Shown: positions 8,620 to 19,126 of the stretch, one piece after another
Numbering within the stretch: position 1 is the first letter of the stretch
Layout of the letters: the number at the start of each line of letters is the position of its first letter
Assembly (NCBI GenBank): GCA_003210285.1
Contig: QCVS01000014.1
Span: 1-41,167 of the forward strand
Direction: 5' to 3'
Source of the DNA: Prochlorococcus sp. AG-686-J21
GTDB taxonomy: Bacteria; Cyanobacteriota; Cyanobacteriia; PCC-6307; Cyanobiaceae
Length of the DNA: 41,167 bases
Position numbers and translations under genes: made by a program
Notes under the pieces: model-generated
Told to the model about the DNA's origin: nothing
Seen by the model: only the letters and a program-made list of their open reading frames with translations
The model's database searches: none

Positions 8620-9486
8620 TTAATACATATTATATATAACGCTTTTAGTTAAATTATTCTTTTTAGCTAGATACTTAGATGCCTCCGATAAACTTAAGCC
8701 TGCAGTAATTAACTCATTAAGTTCTTTCTTAAGTTCAAGTTTTGCGAATTTTGATTTTTGATTAGTTTTATTTATTCCATTTATTACAATTGTTATCTCT
8801 CCTAATACTTCTTTCCCTTCAAAATAAGTGATAACTTCTTGAATATTATTGCCGACATGTTCCTCAAATTTTTTTGTTAATTCGCGAGATACTTCAATTG
8901 CTCTCTCTCCACCACAATAATCTTTTAACTCGTTTAATAATTTTTTTAGACGGTGTGGAGATTCATATAAAATTGTAGTTTTATCATTCTTACTAATTTC
9001 TAAAAGAAGTTTTTCCCTCTCACTTTTCTTTTTTGGAAGAAAACCCTCAAATATAAATTTAGAAGATGGCAGACCACTTGAAACAAGTGCTGTCAAAGCT
9101 GCGCAAGGTCCAGGGATGCAAATCACATTTATACTATTTAATCTTGATACTTTGATAAGTTCCTCTCCAGGGTCACATATACTAGGCATCCCAGCATCAC
9201 TTACTAAAGCTATGGATTTCATGTCTTTGAGATCCTTAATTATTTTTGGAATTTTATTAAAAGAATTATACTTATTAAAACTGGTAAGGTTATTTGTAAA
9301 GTCAAATTTACTCATTAATTTTTTTGTTTGTCTAGTGTCTTCGCAGGCTATTAACGTCACATTTTTAAGGATATTTAATGCCCGATAAGAAAGATCATTT
9401 AAGTTTCCAATAGGAGTAGCAACTATATATAAAAAGCCACTTTCAGGTTCTTGATTTTTATGAGAGGATGTAGATTTAATATTCAT
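8620..9486 (-). CDS. rsmI: 16S rRNA (cytidine1402-2'-O)-methyltransferase
   Basis: 288 aa, full length for the family. The tetrapyrrole-methylase fold is evident: GFLYIVATPIGNLNDLSYRAL (about residues 18-38), ACEDTRQTKKLM, VSDAGMPSICDPG, PGPCAALTALVSSGLP, ILYESPHRL and SRELTKKFEE. RsmI uses S-adenosylmethionine to methylate the ribose of C1402 in the ribosomal P site. Its ATG at 9486 lies only 3 bp from the probable GTG of the divergent cysQ, so the two promoters must sit inside each other's coding sequence or just upstream. Assignment is secure. Confidence 0.95.
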   Translation of the reverse strand: MNIKSTSSHKNQEPESGFLYIVATPIGNLNDLSYRALNILKNVTLIACEDTRQTKKLMSKFDFTNNLTSFNKYNSFNKIPKIIKDLKDMKSIALVSDAGMPSICDPGEELIKVSRLNSINVICIPGPCAALTALVSSGLPSSKFIFEGFLPKKKSEREKLLLEISKNDKTTILYESPHRLKKLLNELKDYCGGERAIEVSRELTKKFEEHVGNNIQEVITYFEGKEVLGEITIVINGINKTNQKSKFAKLELKKELNELITAGLSLSEASKYLAKKNNLTKSVIYNMY

Positions 9487-9489
9487 TTA

Positions 9490-10401
9490 GTGATTAAATT
9501 ACCATCAGATTTAGAAGTTAATAGTCTTATTGAAGATTTGAGGATTTTTAGTTGGGAAGCTGCTGATATCCTACTTTACTATTCCAAAGTACTTAAAGAT
9601 TCAAACTATAAAAGCAATATTTTAAAAAATGGTAATATTGAAGATCCTGTGACAATAGCGGATTTAAGAGTCAATGAGTTAATAATTCAAAGAATTAATG
9701 AAAAATATAAGGATGTTAATTGGGAAATATTGAGCGAAGAGAATGTAAAGATAGACTCTGAAAATAAAGACACTAACGCAGATTGGATGTGGGTACTTGA
9801 CCCCCTTGATGGAACAAAAGATTTCATTCAAGGAACAAGTAACTATGCTATGCACTTGGCATTGAATTATAAAAATAAACCATATATTGGAATTGTTTTA
9901 ATACCTGAAAAGGATCAATTATGGATTAGCAATGTTGAGAAAGTTTGGGGAGAGAAAAGAGATGGATCATTAATTAAACTTAATCCACCTAATAATAAAA
10001 ATCTTAAAGAGATGGTTTTAGTAACTAGTAAAAATCATAGAAATGAAACTTTAAAAAATTTGATCCAAAAAATTCACTTTAAAGAAGTAATAATTATGGG
10101 AAGTATTGGATGCAAGATCACGTCTATAGTTAGAGGAGAAAGTGATATTTATATATGTTTAAGTTTACCTGGAAAAACTTCCCCAAAAGATTGGGATTTT
10201 GCTGCACCAGAAGCTATTTTAAAAGCTTCTGGAGGCTCAATTACAAATTTAGATAACAAGGAACTTTCTTACGGTAAATCAAATTTTGAACAGGGAGGTA
10301 TTATAGTTGCATCTAATAATACGATGCATGAAAGCATTTGTTTAGAGATAAAAGAAATAATCAAAAAGTATGATTTATATCCCCTCTCCAATCTCAATTA
10401 A
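9490..10401 (+). CDS. cysQ: 3'(2'),5'-bisphosphate nucleotidase, CysQ/inositol monophosphatase family
   Basis: 303 aa from GTG at 9490. The frame is open further upstream (TTG 9451, ATG 9460), but that would overlap rsmI, and homologues begin close to the KLPSDLEV... [15 protein letters not shown] segment. Metal-site motifs are complete: [27 protein letters not shown] and [12 protein letters not shown]. CysQ removes the 3'-phosphate from PAP/PAPS made during sulfate assimilation, and related enzymes act on inositol phosphates. The Trp-Asp pair before AAPE and the long DPLDGT box favour the PAP phosphatase side. It overlaps the 3' end of convergent pnp by 8 bp. Confidence 0.88.
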   Translation: MIKLPSDLEVNSLIEDLRIFSWEAADILLYYSKVLKDSNYKSNILKNGNIEDPVTIADLRVNELIIQRINEKYKDVNWEILSEENVKIDSENKDTNADWMWVLDPLDGTKDFIQGTSNYAMHLALNYKNKPYIGIVLIPEKDQLWISNVEKVWGEKRDGSLIKLNPPNNKNLKEMVLVTSKNHRNETLKNLIQKIHFKEVIIMGSIGCKITSIVRGESDIYICLSLPGKTSPKDWDFAAPEAILKASGGSITNLDNKELSYGKSNFEQGGIIVASNNTMHESICLEIKEIIKKYDLYPLSNLN

Positions 10402-12568
10402 GTGGGGCTACTGGCGTTGGAGTTGGTTCTGGATAAGACATTCCTCCGTTTTGAGCGACTCCTCTTAAAGTTAGATTGATTCTACCTCTGCTATCAATCT
10501 CACGAACTCTTACGGTTACTTCATCACCCTGCCTTACAACATCCTCCACCCTCTCAACTCTTGCTTCTGATAATTGGGAGATATGAACCATCCCCTCCTT
10601 ACCAGGAAGAATTTCAACAAAAGCTCCTATAGGAATAATTCTTGTCACCACTCCAGAGAAGATTTCACCTTCATGAACTTTTCGAGTTAATCCTTCTATT
10701 ATTTTTTGAGCTTCTTCTGCGGCAGCTCCGTCGTGAGAAGCAATAGTTACAATTCCTCCATCCTCTATATCTATTTTTGTATTAGTTCTTTCAGTAATAC
10801 CTTTAATAGTTCTTCCACCCGGTCCTATTACAGTACCTATAAGTTCTGGGTCAATTCTGAAGCTTAAGAGTCTAGGTGCGTGAGGAGAAAGAGATTCTTG
10901 AGGTTTATCAATTGCTTCTTGCATTTTCTCCAAGATATGCAATCTCGCTGGGCGTGCTTTTTTTATGGCGTCAGAAATCACTGAGACTGGTAATCCTGTA
11001 ATTTTCATATCCATCTGTAAAGCTGTAATACCTTTTTCTGTTCCAGCAACTTTGAAATCCATATCTCCGAGGAAATCCTCAATCCCTTGTATATCCGTAA
11101 GGATTCGCACTTCTTTACCCTCTTTAATTAATCCCATAGCTGTTCCACTAACAGGGGCTTTTAAAGGAACGCCAGCATCTAGTAAAGAGAGCGTGCTTCC
11201 GCAGACTGACCCCATTGAAGTAGAGCCATTTGAGCTTAGAACTTCACTAACAACTCTCAGTACGTATGGGAAGGTCTCTTTACCAGGAAGGACAGGAATT
11301 ATTGCTCTTTCTGCTAATGCTCCATGACCAATTTCTCTCCTCCCTGGTGTTCTCATCGGCCGAGTTTCTCCAACTGAATAAGGAGGGAAATTATAATGAT
11401 GTAGATAAGTTTTTTCGGTGCTTGGATTTAGATCATCCATCTCTTGAGCATCACTAGGTGTGCCAAGTGTTGTAGTGGATAAAACTTGTGTTAAGCCTCT
11501 TTGAAATAATGCTGAGCCATGGACTCTTTTTGGAAGTATTCCAGCAGAAGCAGATATCTTTCTGACTTCATCAAGCTCTCTACCATCAACTCTTTTACCA
11601 TCATTAATGATTTGTGCTCTCATTAATTTTTTGGTTAACTTTTTAAAGTCAGAGTGTATTAGTTTTTCATTCTCTGTAGTAAGAATCTTTAACTGACTAT
11701 CATCTTTAAGAGAATCAATTTTGGTTTGTACTTCAAGTTCTATTTTATCTAATTCAAGATCTCTCTCTTCTTTAGATTGATCAAATTTCTTTAAAATTTG
11801 ATCAATTGATTTCGTGCAGTTTTTTTCTAAATATGTTGCTAATGATTTATCTTCTTCTGGTTCTGAAGGTTTAACCTGTTTTATGCCTAAGTCTTTAAGA
11901 AGATTTTCTTGAGCTTTAATTAGTTCGGTTACAGCCTCATAGCCAAAATCAATAGCTTCAATAGTATCCTGTTCAGAAAGTTGATTAGCACCTGCCTCAA
12001 TCATTACAATTCCTTCTGGAGATCCTGCAATAACAATATCAAGATCACCTTTTTCTATTTCTCTGTAACTTGGATTTAAAATAAAGTCATCACCTATTAG
12101 CCCAACTCTCACAGCAGCCATTGGTCCGTAAAATGGAATTTCTGCCAACAAGGTTGCAATAGAAGCTCCCGTTACTCCTAAAACATCTGCAGGTACTCTC
12201 TCATCAAGGGAAAGGCAAGAAGCAACTATTTGTATCTCATCTCTCATCCATGAAGGGAAAAGAGGTCTCATTGGTCTATCTATTAACCTAGAAATTAATG
12301 TTGCTCTTTCAGGAGGTCTGCCTTCTCTTCTCATGAACCCGCCAGGGATTCTTCCGGCAGCATATAATTTTTCCTCGTAATCACATATTAGAGGCAGAAA
12401 GTCTGCAGGTTGTTTCTTCGTTGTTTTTGTTGCGGTAACTAATAAAGATGTGTCTCCACATTCGATCATTACAGATCCCCCAGCTTGAGGGGCATATAGT
12501 CCAGTAGTTAGTCGTATCTCTCGTCCGTCAAACGTGATCGACGTATTTTTTTCTTCCACTTTTTTCAA
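10394..12568 (-). CDS. pnp: Polynucleotide phosphorylase (polyribonucleotide nucleotidyltransferase)
   Basis: 724 aa, full length. Domains in order: first RNase PH core with the phosphate/RNA loop [22 protein letters not shown]; an all-helical linker; second RNase PH core with [18 protein letters not shown], which supplies the catalytic Asp residues; a KH domain with the GxxG loop [11 protein letters not shown]; and an S1 domain ([18 protein letters not shown] through INLTLRG). The enzyme degrades RNA 3' to 5' with phosphate and can add tails. It is the last gene of the minus-strand housekeeping run and is separated from rpsN by a 182-bp gap holding a 30-bp palindrome. Confidence 0.98.
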   Translation of the reverse strand: MKKVEEKNTSITFDGREIRLTTGLYAPQAGGSVMIECGDTSLLVTATKTTKKQPADFLPLICDYEEKLYAAGRIPGGFMRREGRPPERATLISRLIDRPMRPLFPSWMRDEIQIVASCLSLDERVPADVLGVTGASIATLLAEIPFYGPMAAVRVGLIGDDFILNPSYREIEKGDLDIVIAGSPEGIVMIEAGANQLSEQDTIEAIDFGYEAVTELIKAQENLLKDLGIKQVKPSEPEEDKSLATYLEKNCTKSIDQILKKFDQSKEERDLELDKIELEVQTKIDSLKDDSQLKILTTENEKLIHSDFKKLTKKLMRAQIINDGKRVDGRELDEVRKISASAGILPKRVHGSALFQRGLTQVLSTTTLGTPSDAQEMDDLNPSTEKTYLHHYNFPPYSVGETRPMRTPGRREIGHGALAERAIIPVLPGKETFPYVLRVVSEVLSSNGSTSMGSVCGSTLSLLDAGVPLKAPVSGTAMGLIKEGKEVRILTDIQGIEDFLGDMDFKVAGTEKGITALQMDMKITGLPVSVISDAIKKARPARLHILEKMQEAIDKPQESLSPHAPRLLSFRIDPELIGTVIGPGGRTIKGITERTNTKIDIEDGGIVTIASHDGAAAEEAQKIIEGLTRKVHEGEIFSGVVTRIIPIGAFVEILPGKEGMVHISQLSEARVERVEDVVRQGDEVTVRVREIDSRGRINLTLRGVAQNGGMSYPEPTPTPVAPLN

Positions 12569-12713
12569 ATTATAATTCTATACATAATTATTCTTACATC
12601 TAATAGGTACATATTGAGAGAAATATTTAAATAAGGTTTCAAACTGATTGTTATAAAAATATTGATAATGACTTTAATACGCTGGGATGACTAAGTTTTT
12701 TCTCAAATATTAT

Positions 12714-12743
12714 AATTAATGAATTTATATAAATCCATTAATT
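12714..12743. repeat. 30-bp near-perfect palindrome between rpsN and pnp
   Basis: Fourteen of fifteen base pairs match across the dyad (only 12722/12735 mismatch), with effectively no loop. It begins 8 bp after the rpsN stop codon and lies about 146 bp before the pnp start. On the minus strand it would fold into an A/U-rich hairpin at the 3' end of the rpsN transcript, without a clean U-tract. Candidates are a transcript-stabilising 3' hairpin, a weak terminator or a dimeric protein site. Confidence 0.6.
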
Positions 12744-12750
12744 TGATTAA

Positions 12751-13053
12751 TTACCAGCTAGATTTTACTAGACCTGGTAATTCTCCATTATGAGCTCTTA
12801 GTCTTAATTGATTTCTGCATAATCCAAAATCTCTATATACACCTCTTGGTTTACCTGTAGCCCAACATCTATTTCTGACTCGTGTTGGAGCTGAGTTTCT
12901 TGGAAGACCTTGAATTTTTCTATGAATCTCTAATCTTTCCATAGGATCTTTAGCAGCATTAAATTCATCTAGTAGTAATTTCCTCTTAGCTGCATATTTT
13001 TTAACTAGTTTTTTACGTTTTACCTCTCTAGCAATCATTGATTTTTTAGCCAT
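12751..13053 (-). CDS. rpsN: 30S ribosomal protein S14 (zinc-independent form)
   Basis: 100 aa, the long S14 form. The C-terminus has [27 protein letters not shown], aligning with the E. coli-type S14 and lacking the paired CxxC zinc motif of the short form. A basic N-terminus ([19 protein letters not shown]) is typical. It binds 16S rRNA in the small-subunit head. It is a single gene between rseP and pnp rather than in a large ribosomal operon, as is usual in cyanobacteria. Confidence 0.97.
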   Translation of the reverse strand: MAKKSMIAREVKRKKLVKKYAAKRKLLLDEFNAAKDPMERLEIHRKIQGLPRNSAPTRVRNRCWATGKPRGVYRDFGLCRNQLRLRAHNGELPGLVKSSW

Positions 13054-13121
13054 TAAAATTCTTCTACAAAAATATATCTACTATATTAACAGCTTAACTA
13101 TCAAAAATAAAAAATAATAAG

Positions 13122-14201
13122 TTATTGATTAAGCAATCTTTGAACTATGAGTAATTGACTAGTATCTCTAATTATTAATAAAACGCTTAGTCCTACCAAA
13201 AGAAAAAAGCTTGATTGAGTTACGGCTATTTGAATTTTAACTGGGACGGGCTTTCCTCTTAATCCTTCAATAAGAGTAAAAACAAGTTGACCTCCATCAA
13301 GAAGTGGTAGAGGAAGAGAGTTCAGAACAGCCAAATTTATAGATATCAATGCAGCAAATAATAGTATCCCAGTGCCACCTTGCTCAGATAACTGAGCTCC
13401 AATTTCAACAATTTTTACAGGCCCACTTAATTGTTGTGCTGTTGATGAGAAATTTGTAATAAGTCCCTTATAACCTTGGATTGTTTTTATTAAGAGGGAT
13501 GAAAACTCCTTATTAGTGTATTGAAAAAGTTCATTAATATTCTTTGTTTTTTTTGTTTCTTTTTTAATATTTGGTTGCAACTGAGCTCCAATTGTCCCTT
13601 TGCCATCAATGTTTTGAGGAATTAAAGTTAATTTTTGATAAGAGTTATCTCTTTCAATTTCAATTGAAATTGATTCCTCTGATGAACTTTGGATTCTTTT
13701 TACCAGAGATGTTACTGCTTGATCTCCAACACCTAATACATTTTCATCTATTTTTAATATTTTATCCCCTGCTTCTAGACCAGCTTTAAAAGCAGCTTTT
13801 TCTGGTTGAGTTGCTAAAACTAAAATTCCTGGTTCTGGATCATAAGGGATACCAATAGTAGTTACGTTTAAGATTAGAATTGTATAAGCAAGAAGTAAGT
13901 TAGCAAATACTCCAGCAGATATCACAATTACTCTTTGGATTATTGGCCTATTCTTTAGAAGGTTTGGGTCTTCAGGGTCAATGTTGTTGATCTCTTCATC
14001 AGGGAAGGAAACAAATCCTCCTAAAGGAAAAGCTCTAAATGAGTAAGTGATGCCCCTATATTTTTTTTGGATTATTGAAGGGCCAAAGCCAATAGAAAAA
14101 CCGTCAACGTATATTCCTTGGAATATTGCCGCTAGAAAATGACCCATTTCATGAAAGAAAATGAGAAATCCTAAAACTGTTATTGAGGTTAAAACATTCA
14201 T
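13122..14201 (-). CDS. rseP: Site-2-type intramembrane metalloprotease RseP (M50)
   Basis: 359 aa. The zinc-binding HEMGH is at residues 17-21 in the first TM helix. One PDZ domain follows (about residues 115-205, with KAAFKAGLEAGDKILKIDE), and the third catalytic region is NSLPLPLLDGGQL near the C-terminus, followed by a last TM helix. Family members cut transmembrane segments of anti-sigma factors and other substrates; cyanobacterial RIP proteases act in stress signalling. One PDZ rather than two is usual for cyanobacterial forms. It starts 9 bp downstream of serS, implying cotranscription. Confidence 0.95.
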   Translation of the reverse strand: MNVLTSITVLGFLIFFHEMGHFLAAIFQGIYVDGFSIGFGPSIIQKKYRGITYSFRAFPLGGFVSFPDEEINNIDPEDPNLLKNRPIIQRVIVISAGVFANLLLAYTILILNVTTIGIPYDPEPGILVLATQPEKAAFKAGLEAGDKILKIDENVLGVGDQAVTSLVKRIQSSSEESISIEIERDNSYQKLTLIPQNIDGKGTIGAQLQPNIKKETKKTKNINELFQYTNKEFSSLLIKTIQGYKGLITNFSSTAQQLSGPVKIVEIGAQLSEQGGTGILLFAALISINLAVLNSLPLPLLDGGQLVFTLIEGLRGKPVPVKIQIAVTQSSFFLLVGLSVLLIIRDTSQLLIVQRLLNQ

Positions 14202-14210
14202 TATTTTATG

Positions 14211-15488
14211 TTAGGCAGTTTTTATGAAAGATGATCCAAAGTATGGAACTAGAGCATCAGGAATTTTCACACTTCCATCACCTTGCTGACCGTTTTCAAG
14301 AATTGCTGCCATTGTTCTTCCAATAGCTAAACCACTCCCATTTAAAGTGTGGATATATGAATTTTTCTTATCAATTTTTGTTCTTATTGATGATCTACGA
14401 GCCTGAAAGTCTAAGCAATTACTGCAACTGGATATTTCTCTATAACATTTACTGCTAGGCAACCAAACCTCAAGATCAAAAGTTCTGCTAGAAGAGAAGC
14501 CTAAATCTCCAGTGCAAATATCAACTAATCTATATGGCAAATTCAGCTTTTTTAATATACTTTCTGCATCTGCAGTTATTTCTTTGTGAGCTTCTAATGA
14601 TTTATTTGGATCACAAAACCAATATAATTCTACCTTATTAAATTGATGAAGCCTTATTAAACCTTTGGTATCTCTTCCATAACTACCTGCTTCTCTTCTA
14701 AAACATGGACTGTATGCTACATATTTTAAAGGTAAATATTTTGGATCAATAATCTCATTTTTATGAAAAGCAGTCAAGGGTACTTCTGCTGTTGGAGAGA
14801 GCCATAAATCATCATTATCACACTTAAAACTTTCATTTGAAAATTTTGGAAGCTGGCCAGATCCTTGAAGACTTTCTGTATTAACTAATGCTGGAGGCAT
14901 TAATTCTAAGTATCCGTTGTTTGTATGCACATCTAACATGAAATTTACGAGAGCCCTCTCCAGCTTTGCTCCACTACCTGTAAGAGTAATAAAGCGACTT
15001 TTAGCAATTTTGGTTGATTTTATGGAATCAAATAGATTTAAATTTTCACCTATTTCCCAGTGAGATTTTAGATTATCTTTTCTTATAGGATCGCCCCATT
15101 CTTTAATTTGAATATTATTATTTTCATCTGTTCCAAAAGGGGCATCTTTACTTGGGAAATTGGGTAATTTTGATATTTCCTCTTTAAGTTTTTTGTCTAA
15201 TATTCTTTTTTTTTCTTCGAATTCAGAAACTTTTACTCTGTATTGATTCCCCTTCTGCTTAAGGTCATCAAGTTCTTGAGATTTAGTATTGTTAGAATTA
15301 CTTATTTCTTGTCCAATTATTTTGCTTAATTTTTTGCTCTCTGATTGCATACTTGATATCTCTATCTCTATTTCTTTCCTTTCTAATGCTAGCTTATGTA
15401 TAAAATTAATATTATAAACTTTTCCTCTTAGGGATAGATTATCTTCCACAAATGTTGGATTTTCTCTTATTAATTTTTGATCTAACAC
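14211..15488 (-). CDS. serS: Seryl-tRNA synthetase
   Basis: 425 aa from a GTG start (GTG-TTA-GAT). The N-terminal domain is the long antiparallel coiled coil that grips the tRNA-Ser variable arm (residues about 30-105, Lys/Glu-rich). The class II core follows: motif 2 in [30 protein letters not shown] and motif 3 in [18 protein letters not shown]. It charges tRNA-Ser, including the tRNA-Ser(CGA) encoded at 37.0 kb. Assignment is secure. Confidence 0.98.
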   Translation of the reverse strand: MLDQKLIRENPTFVEDNLSLRGKVYNINFIHKLALERKEIEIEISSMQSESKKLSKIIGQEISNSNNTKSQELDDLKQKGNQYRVKVSEFEEKKRILDKKLKEEISKLPNFPSKDAPFGTDENNNIQIKEWGDPIRKDNLKSHWEIGENLNLFDSIKSTKIAKSRFITLTGSGAKLERALVNFMLDVHTNNGYLELMPPALVNTESLQGSGQLPKFSNESFKCDNDDLWLSPTAEVPLTAFHKNEIIDPKYLPLKYVAYSPCFRREAGSYGRDTKGLIRLHQFNKVELYWFCDPNKSLEAHKEITADAESILKKLNLPYRLVDICTGDLGFSSSRTFDLEVWLPSSKCYREISSCSNCLDFQARRSSIRTKIDKKNSYIHTLNGSGLAIGRTMAAILENGQQGDGSVKIPDALVPYFGSSFIKTA

Positions 15489-15618
15489 TCTTTTTAATTT
15501 TTCGTATCCTAATAAGATAGTTTATCTCAAATCATTATCAGAGCTTTTTGATGAAAAATTAATTAAATACATGGATTACTAACTTAATCTATACCTATAT
15601 TTTTAAATTAAAAATCAA

Positions 15619-17085
15619 TTATGAGGCCGAACGAGCTCTACCTGTGGATGACCATTCTTTTAAGAAATCTATTTGCTCCTTAGCTGTACGTGATAATGGC
15701 ACTAATTCAGAAACAGCTTTAATTAAATCTTTTTCCATTAATTCTCTATTTTCAGAAAATGAAAAGTGCATACCCTCTATAACTGCTTGTTCAAGTTCCG
15801 CTCCTGAATATCCATCTGTGCGATCAATTATTGTTGAAAGAGGAAAATTATAGCTAGGTCTCCTTTTCTTAAGGTGCAAATCAAGGATACTCAATCTTTC
15901 TTCAGAATTAGGTAAATCAAGAAAAAATATTTCATCAAATCTACCTTTCCTTAATAATTCTGCTGGGAGCTTATCGATAGCATTAGCGGTAGCAATTACA
16001 AATACTGCTGATTCTTTTTCGGCCATCCAAGTTAGCAAACTAGCTAAAACTCTTTGACTAGTTCCTCCATCACTTCTCGCATCTCCACCAAATCCCTTAT
16101 CAATTTCATCAATCCATAAGATGCAAGGTGACATAGCTTCTGCTCTTGAAATTGTTTCCCTTGTTCTTGCTTCACTTGACCCTACAAGACTTGAAAATAA
16201 TCTTCCAACGTCAAGCCTAAGAAGAGGCATTGACCAACTTTGAGAAATTGATTTGGCAGTTAATGATTTTCCCGTGCCTTGAGGCCCTACTAGTAAAACA
16301 CCTTTAGGAATTGGTAATCCATATTCTTTGGCTTCTTTTGAAAAAGCTCTATATCTTTGCTTAAGCCAAATTTTTAATACTTTTAATCCTCCAATATCAT
16401 TTTGACTTGACTTGCTTTCAAAAAACTCTAATATTTCACTTCTAGCAATAACTTGTTTTTTCTCTTCAAGAATATCCTTGATGTCATATTTACTTATTTT
16501 TCCTCTCTGAGTGAGAGCTTTTGCTGTTACTTGCTTAACTTTTGTTTCGCTTAATCCACTTGAAGCTATTGCAAGCTCGTTTAAGTCTTGTTCTCTTAAA
16601 TCAGAATCAGTATTAACAGCAATTTTTTTAATAAGGGCTGTTAATTCACTTAGATCAGGTAAAGGTAAGTTGATAATTGTAATTAAATCGTCAAGTTCTT
16701 CAGATGATGGCAATATATGTGAACTAAGAATTAGGTTATTGTTTGTTTCTCTAAGTGAAGATGATAATTCTTTTATTGTTCTACTGATAGAAGGATCATC
16801 ATAAAACTTATGAAAGTCTCTTACCAATAAAATTGTTGGTAATTCAGAAGTTTGTTCCTTTAGCCAATTAAGAACTCCTAGCGGATTGTTAGAAAATTTC
16901 CCATTTTCATTTAGTACTCCTTTGATTCCATTGACACAATCCCAGGATACTAATCTCTTAATATTTAATTTCTTGCATGATCGATTAATAATTTTATATA
17001 ATCTCTCTTCTTCTATGGTTCTTATCCAAATTAAAGGAGTTCTAGATTTTATAAGTAATTCGAAATTTATACTCCAAGAATCCAT
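15619..17085 (-). CDS. ycf46: Ycf46-type AAA+ ATPase
   Basis: 488 aa. The N-terminal ~210 residues form a degenerate P-loop-like domain (MDSWSINFELLIKSRTPLIWIRT, ILLVRDFHKF). The C-terminal AAA module has Walker A GPQGTGKS (267-274), Walker B CILWIDEID (321-329), sensor ATAN (365-368) and arginine-finger region LLRKGRFDEIF (378-388). This matches Ycf46, conserved in cyanobacteria and red-algal plastids; a role in regulating photosynthesis or inorganic carbon use has been suggested. It lies 18 bp downstream of yidC on the same strand. Family is sure, function is not. Confidence 0.9.
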   Translation of the reverse strand: MDSWSINFELLIKSRTPLIWIRTIEEERLYKIINRSCKKLNIKRLVSWDCVNGIKGVLNENGKFSNNPLGVLNWLKEQTSELPTILLVRDFHKFYDDPSISRTIKELSSSLRETNNNLILSSHILPSSEELDDLITIINLPLPDLSELTALIKKIAVNTDSDLREQDLNELAIASSGLSETKVKQVTAKALTQRGKISKYDIKDILEEKKQVIARSEILEFFESKSSQNDIGGLKVLKIWLKQRYRAFSKEAKEYGLPIPKGVLLVGPQGTGKSLTAKSISQSWSMPLLRLDVGRLFSSLVGSSEARTRETISRAEAMSPCILWIDEIDKGFGGDARSDGGTSQRVLASLLTWMAEKESAVFVIATANAIDKLPAELLRKGRFDEIFFLDLPNSEERLSILDLHLKKRRPSYNFPLSTIIDRTDGYSGAELEQAVIEGMHFSFSENRELMEKDLIKAVSELVPLSRTAKEQIDFLKEWSSTGRARSAS

Positions 17086-17103
17086 TATCTATTTTAGAAA
17101 AAC

Positions 17104-18243
17104 CTATTTTTTGTTATTAGGTTCAAATGGCAATCTTTTATCTGAAATGTTTGCAGTAGATGGTATTACTTTATTTTTACCTGTTAATTGTTCGTCAAGA
17201 ATTTTTTGTAAGTTTGCGGGTAGAGATTCTTTATTTAAGAGAAATGTCTGAAAAGCCTGGAATATGTTCGCTACAACCATGTAAAGTAATACCCCAGCAG
17301 GTAAAGGAAAAAATAAGAACATACCTGTAATCAAAACTGGAGTAATTTTATTCGCAGTAGATTGTTGGGCGTTTGAGGGCATACCTTGACTAGATAAAAC
17401 TTGAGATAGAAGCAAAGTTAAACCGAAAGCTCCAACTAATGTAGCGATATCCCAGTTGACTGAACCATCTACGTAAAATCCAACCTGTCCAAGTGCTTTA
17501 ATAAACAAAAACCCGCTTTTAGCAGCTAGCCCAGGAATTTTAGCTTCAATTGTTGCATCCCCTGGCTTAATTGCTGTAACTAAACCCTCTTGTGAAACTT
17601 TAATATTTTCTGAACCTTTTGAAACTGTCCAAGTTGGAAGAAATTTTGAACCGTTATCGTATTTGGAAAGTACTTCGGAATAGTTATTACCGTTAGTTGT
17701 CTGTAAATTTATCTTTACTGATTCTTCAGATCCTAATTTAGTACCGTTAGGTAAAGTAGCTACTACAGGGAAGTGGGATTTTTCTGTTACAAAGATTGAA
17801 TGTCTTGGAGACTTGTAGGGCTTTGGATCTATAGCAGCAATTTGATCTTGGGGTAGTACTTTTAAATTGATGTTGTAAGGAACATCTGCAAAGGGTGAAC
17901 CTCTTAAAGTCGCAAATAAAGCAAATAAAACAGGCATCTGAACTATTAGAGGTAAACATCCTGCTAGAGGGCTACCAAATTCATTCATTAATTTTCCTAA
18001 TTCTTCTTGCTGTTTCTTTGGATCAGTTGAAAACTTTGATTTTATCTCTGCTTGTCTTTTTTGCATTACAGGTTGAGCTATTTTCATCCTTCTAGCGCTT
18101 CTAATAGATCCTGCGCTTAAGGGGAATAGTGCTATTCTAATTACGACTGTTAGAGCAACAATTGCTAAGCCATAACTTGGGACTAACCCGTAGAAAAAAT
18201 CTAGAATCGGAATTAATAATTTTTCTGAAATGAATCCGATCAC
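17104..18243 (-). CDS. yidC: Membrane protein insertase YidC/Oxa1 with a Big_2-like domain insert
   Basis: 379 aa from a GTG start. The conserved core has TM1 ([22 protein letters not shown]), with the groove arginine R36, a basic cytoplasmic hairpin (residues 47-90), TM2 ([24 protein letters not shown]), and C-terminal TMs from about 262. Between TM2 and TM3, about 130 residues (120-250) replace the usual short loop. Positions 200-248 read like a bacterial Ig-like Big_2 repeat: [18 protein letters not shown], then [15 protein letters not shown]. YidC inserts proteins into plasma and thylakoid membranes, acting with Sec and SRP. It follows rpmH, rnpA and a PH-domain gene, the usual bacterial order, with the PH gene in place of yidD. 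Confidence 0.95.
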   Translation of the reverse strand: MIGFISEKLLIPILDFFYGLVPSYGLAIVALTVVIRIALFPLSAGSIRSARRMKIAQPVMQKRQAEIKSKFSTDPKKQQEELGKLMNEFGSPLAGCLPLIVQMPVLFALFATLRGSPFADVPYNINLKVLPQDQIAAIDPKPYKSPRHSIFVTEKSHFPVVATLPNGTKLGSEESVKINLQTTNGNNYSEVLSKYDNGSKFLPTWTVSKGSENIKVSQEGLVTAIKPGDATIEAKIPGLAAKSGFLFIKALGQVGFYVDGSVNWDIATLVGAFGLTLLLSQVLSSQGMPSNAQQSTANKITPVLITGMFLFFPLPAGVLLYMVVANIFQAFQTFLLNKESLPANLQKILDEQLTGKNKVIPSTANISDKRLPFEPNNKK

Positions 18244-18315
18244 GATATTAAAAGAGATTTGACTTTATTTGAAACTTTATCTTACAGGATAAAAACACTT
18301 TTGTAATCAATTTAA

Positions 18316-18729
18316 TCAAGATTTATTAGCAAATCCCTCAACCTCATTAAGATTTAATGTTTGTGATCTTTTAACCATATTTTCCTCTATAAACTTTTGT
18401 TTTTCTCTGAATAAAGGCAAAGATTTCATCTCAACCTTGGAGCCATCGTTAAGTACTAAAACCATATCTCCATAAGCACCGAACCCCCTTGGTATTGATC
18501 TTATCTCTTCAATGTTGCTTAAAGATACTTGAGTTTTATTTTTGCCGAACCATCCCCCATCAATAGTTATTCTTTTATTAGTAATTTTATATCTTAACCA
18601 TAAGGCCCTTACGATCGCAGCGAATGTAAATGGAAGACCAAGAAGAGTAAAACCAGCAAATAGATTGATTATTAAATCACTTTTGGCTGGACCACCCTCA
18701 TAAAAGGACTCTTCATTAATGTTAATCAT
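18316..18729 (-). CDS. Bacterial PH-domain membrane protein
   Basis: 137 aa. One or two hydrophobic stretches near the N-terminus (about residues 19-42) precede a bacterial PH-type domain recognisable by YKITNKRITIDGGWFGKNKTQVSLSNIEEIR, a typical bPH beta-hairpin motif, then LVLNDGSKVEMKSLP. Its ATG overlaps the rnpA stop by 4 bp, so translation is coupled. It sits between rnpA and yidC, where many bacteria have yidD; a role in membrane-protein assembly is a reasonable guess from position only. Family call is good, function unknown. Confidence 0.82.
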   Translation of the reverse strand: MININEESFYEGGPAKSDLIINLFAGFTLLGLPFTFAAIVRALWLRYKITNKRITIDGGWFGKNKTQVSLSNIEEIRSIPRGFGAYGDMVLVLNDGSKVEMKSLPLFREKQKFIEENMVKRSQTLNLNEVEGFANKS

Positions 18730-19112
18730 TTAAATAAACCTGACTTAAAGATAAGATGTTCAAATTCTTCCAATAATTTGATTTTATCATTGTAGAAATT
18801 GTTAGCTTTAAGGTTAACAAGTAACCAATAAGGTTTGTGGTTATTCTCTTGGCGAAAATTTTTTAATAAACCAGCCTGTAATGTTCGCCTTATTTTATTC
18901 CTTTCAACTGCTTTTTTTGATACTTTCTTACTTATAGTTATGGCAATTTTAAAATTATCTAAACTATAAACATTTTTATGAGATACGAGAATTTTGGGAT
19001 TTGATCTTGCTATTTTGAAGGTCATTAATTTTCCGTAATATTTTACAGAATTTTTATGAATATAATCAAAAGTCCTGTGACCTTTCAAACGCATAGCTTT
19101 TGGCAATGCCAT
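18726..19112 (-). CDS. rnpA: Ribonuclease P protein component
   Basis: 128 aa. The basic C5 fold is marked by the signature KAVERNKIRRTL in the central helix (about residues 86-97) and an N-terminal LPKAMRLKGHRTFDYI. It binds RNase P RNA and supports removal of tRNA 5' leaders. It starts 14 bp after the rpmH stop, the near-universal bacterial arrangement, and overlaps the following PH-domain gene by 4 bp. Confidence 0.96.
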   Translation of the reverse strand: MALPKAMRLKGHRTFDYIHKNSVKYYGKLMTFKIARSNPKILVSHKNVYSLDNFKIAITISKKVSKKAVERNKIRRTLQAGLLKNFRQENNHKPYWLLVNLKANNFYNDKIKLLEEFEHLIFKSGLFK

Positions 19113-19126
19113 GATGTCTAATAATG

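Noticed and set aside
10965-11457. Two plus-strand open frames opposite pnp
   Set aside because: They lie entirely antisense to conserved pnp codons and show no family features.
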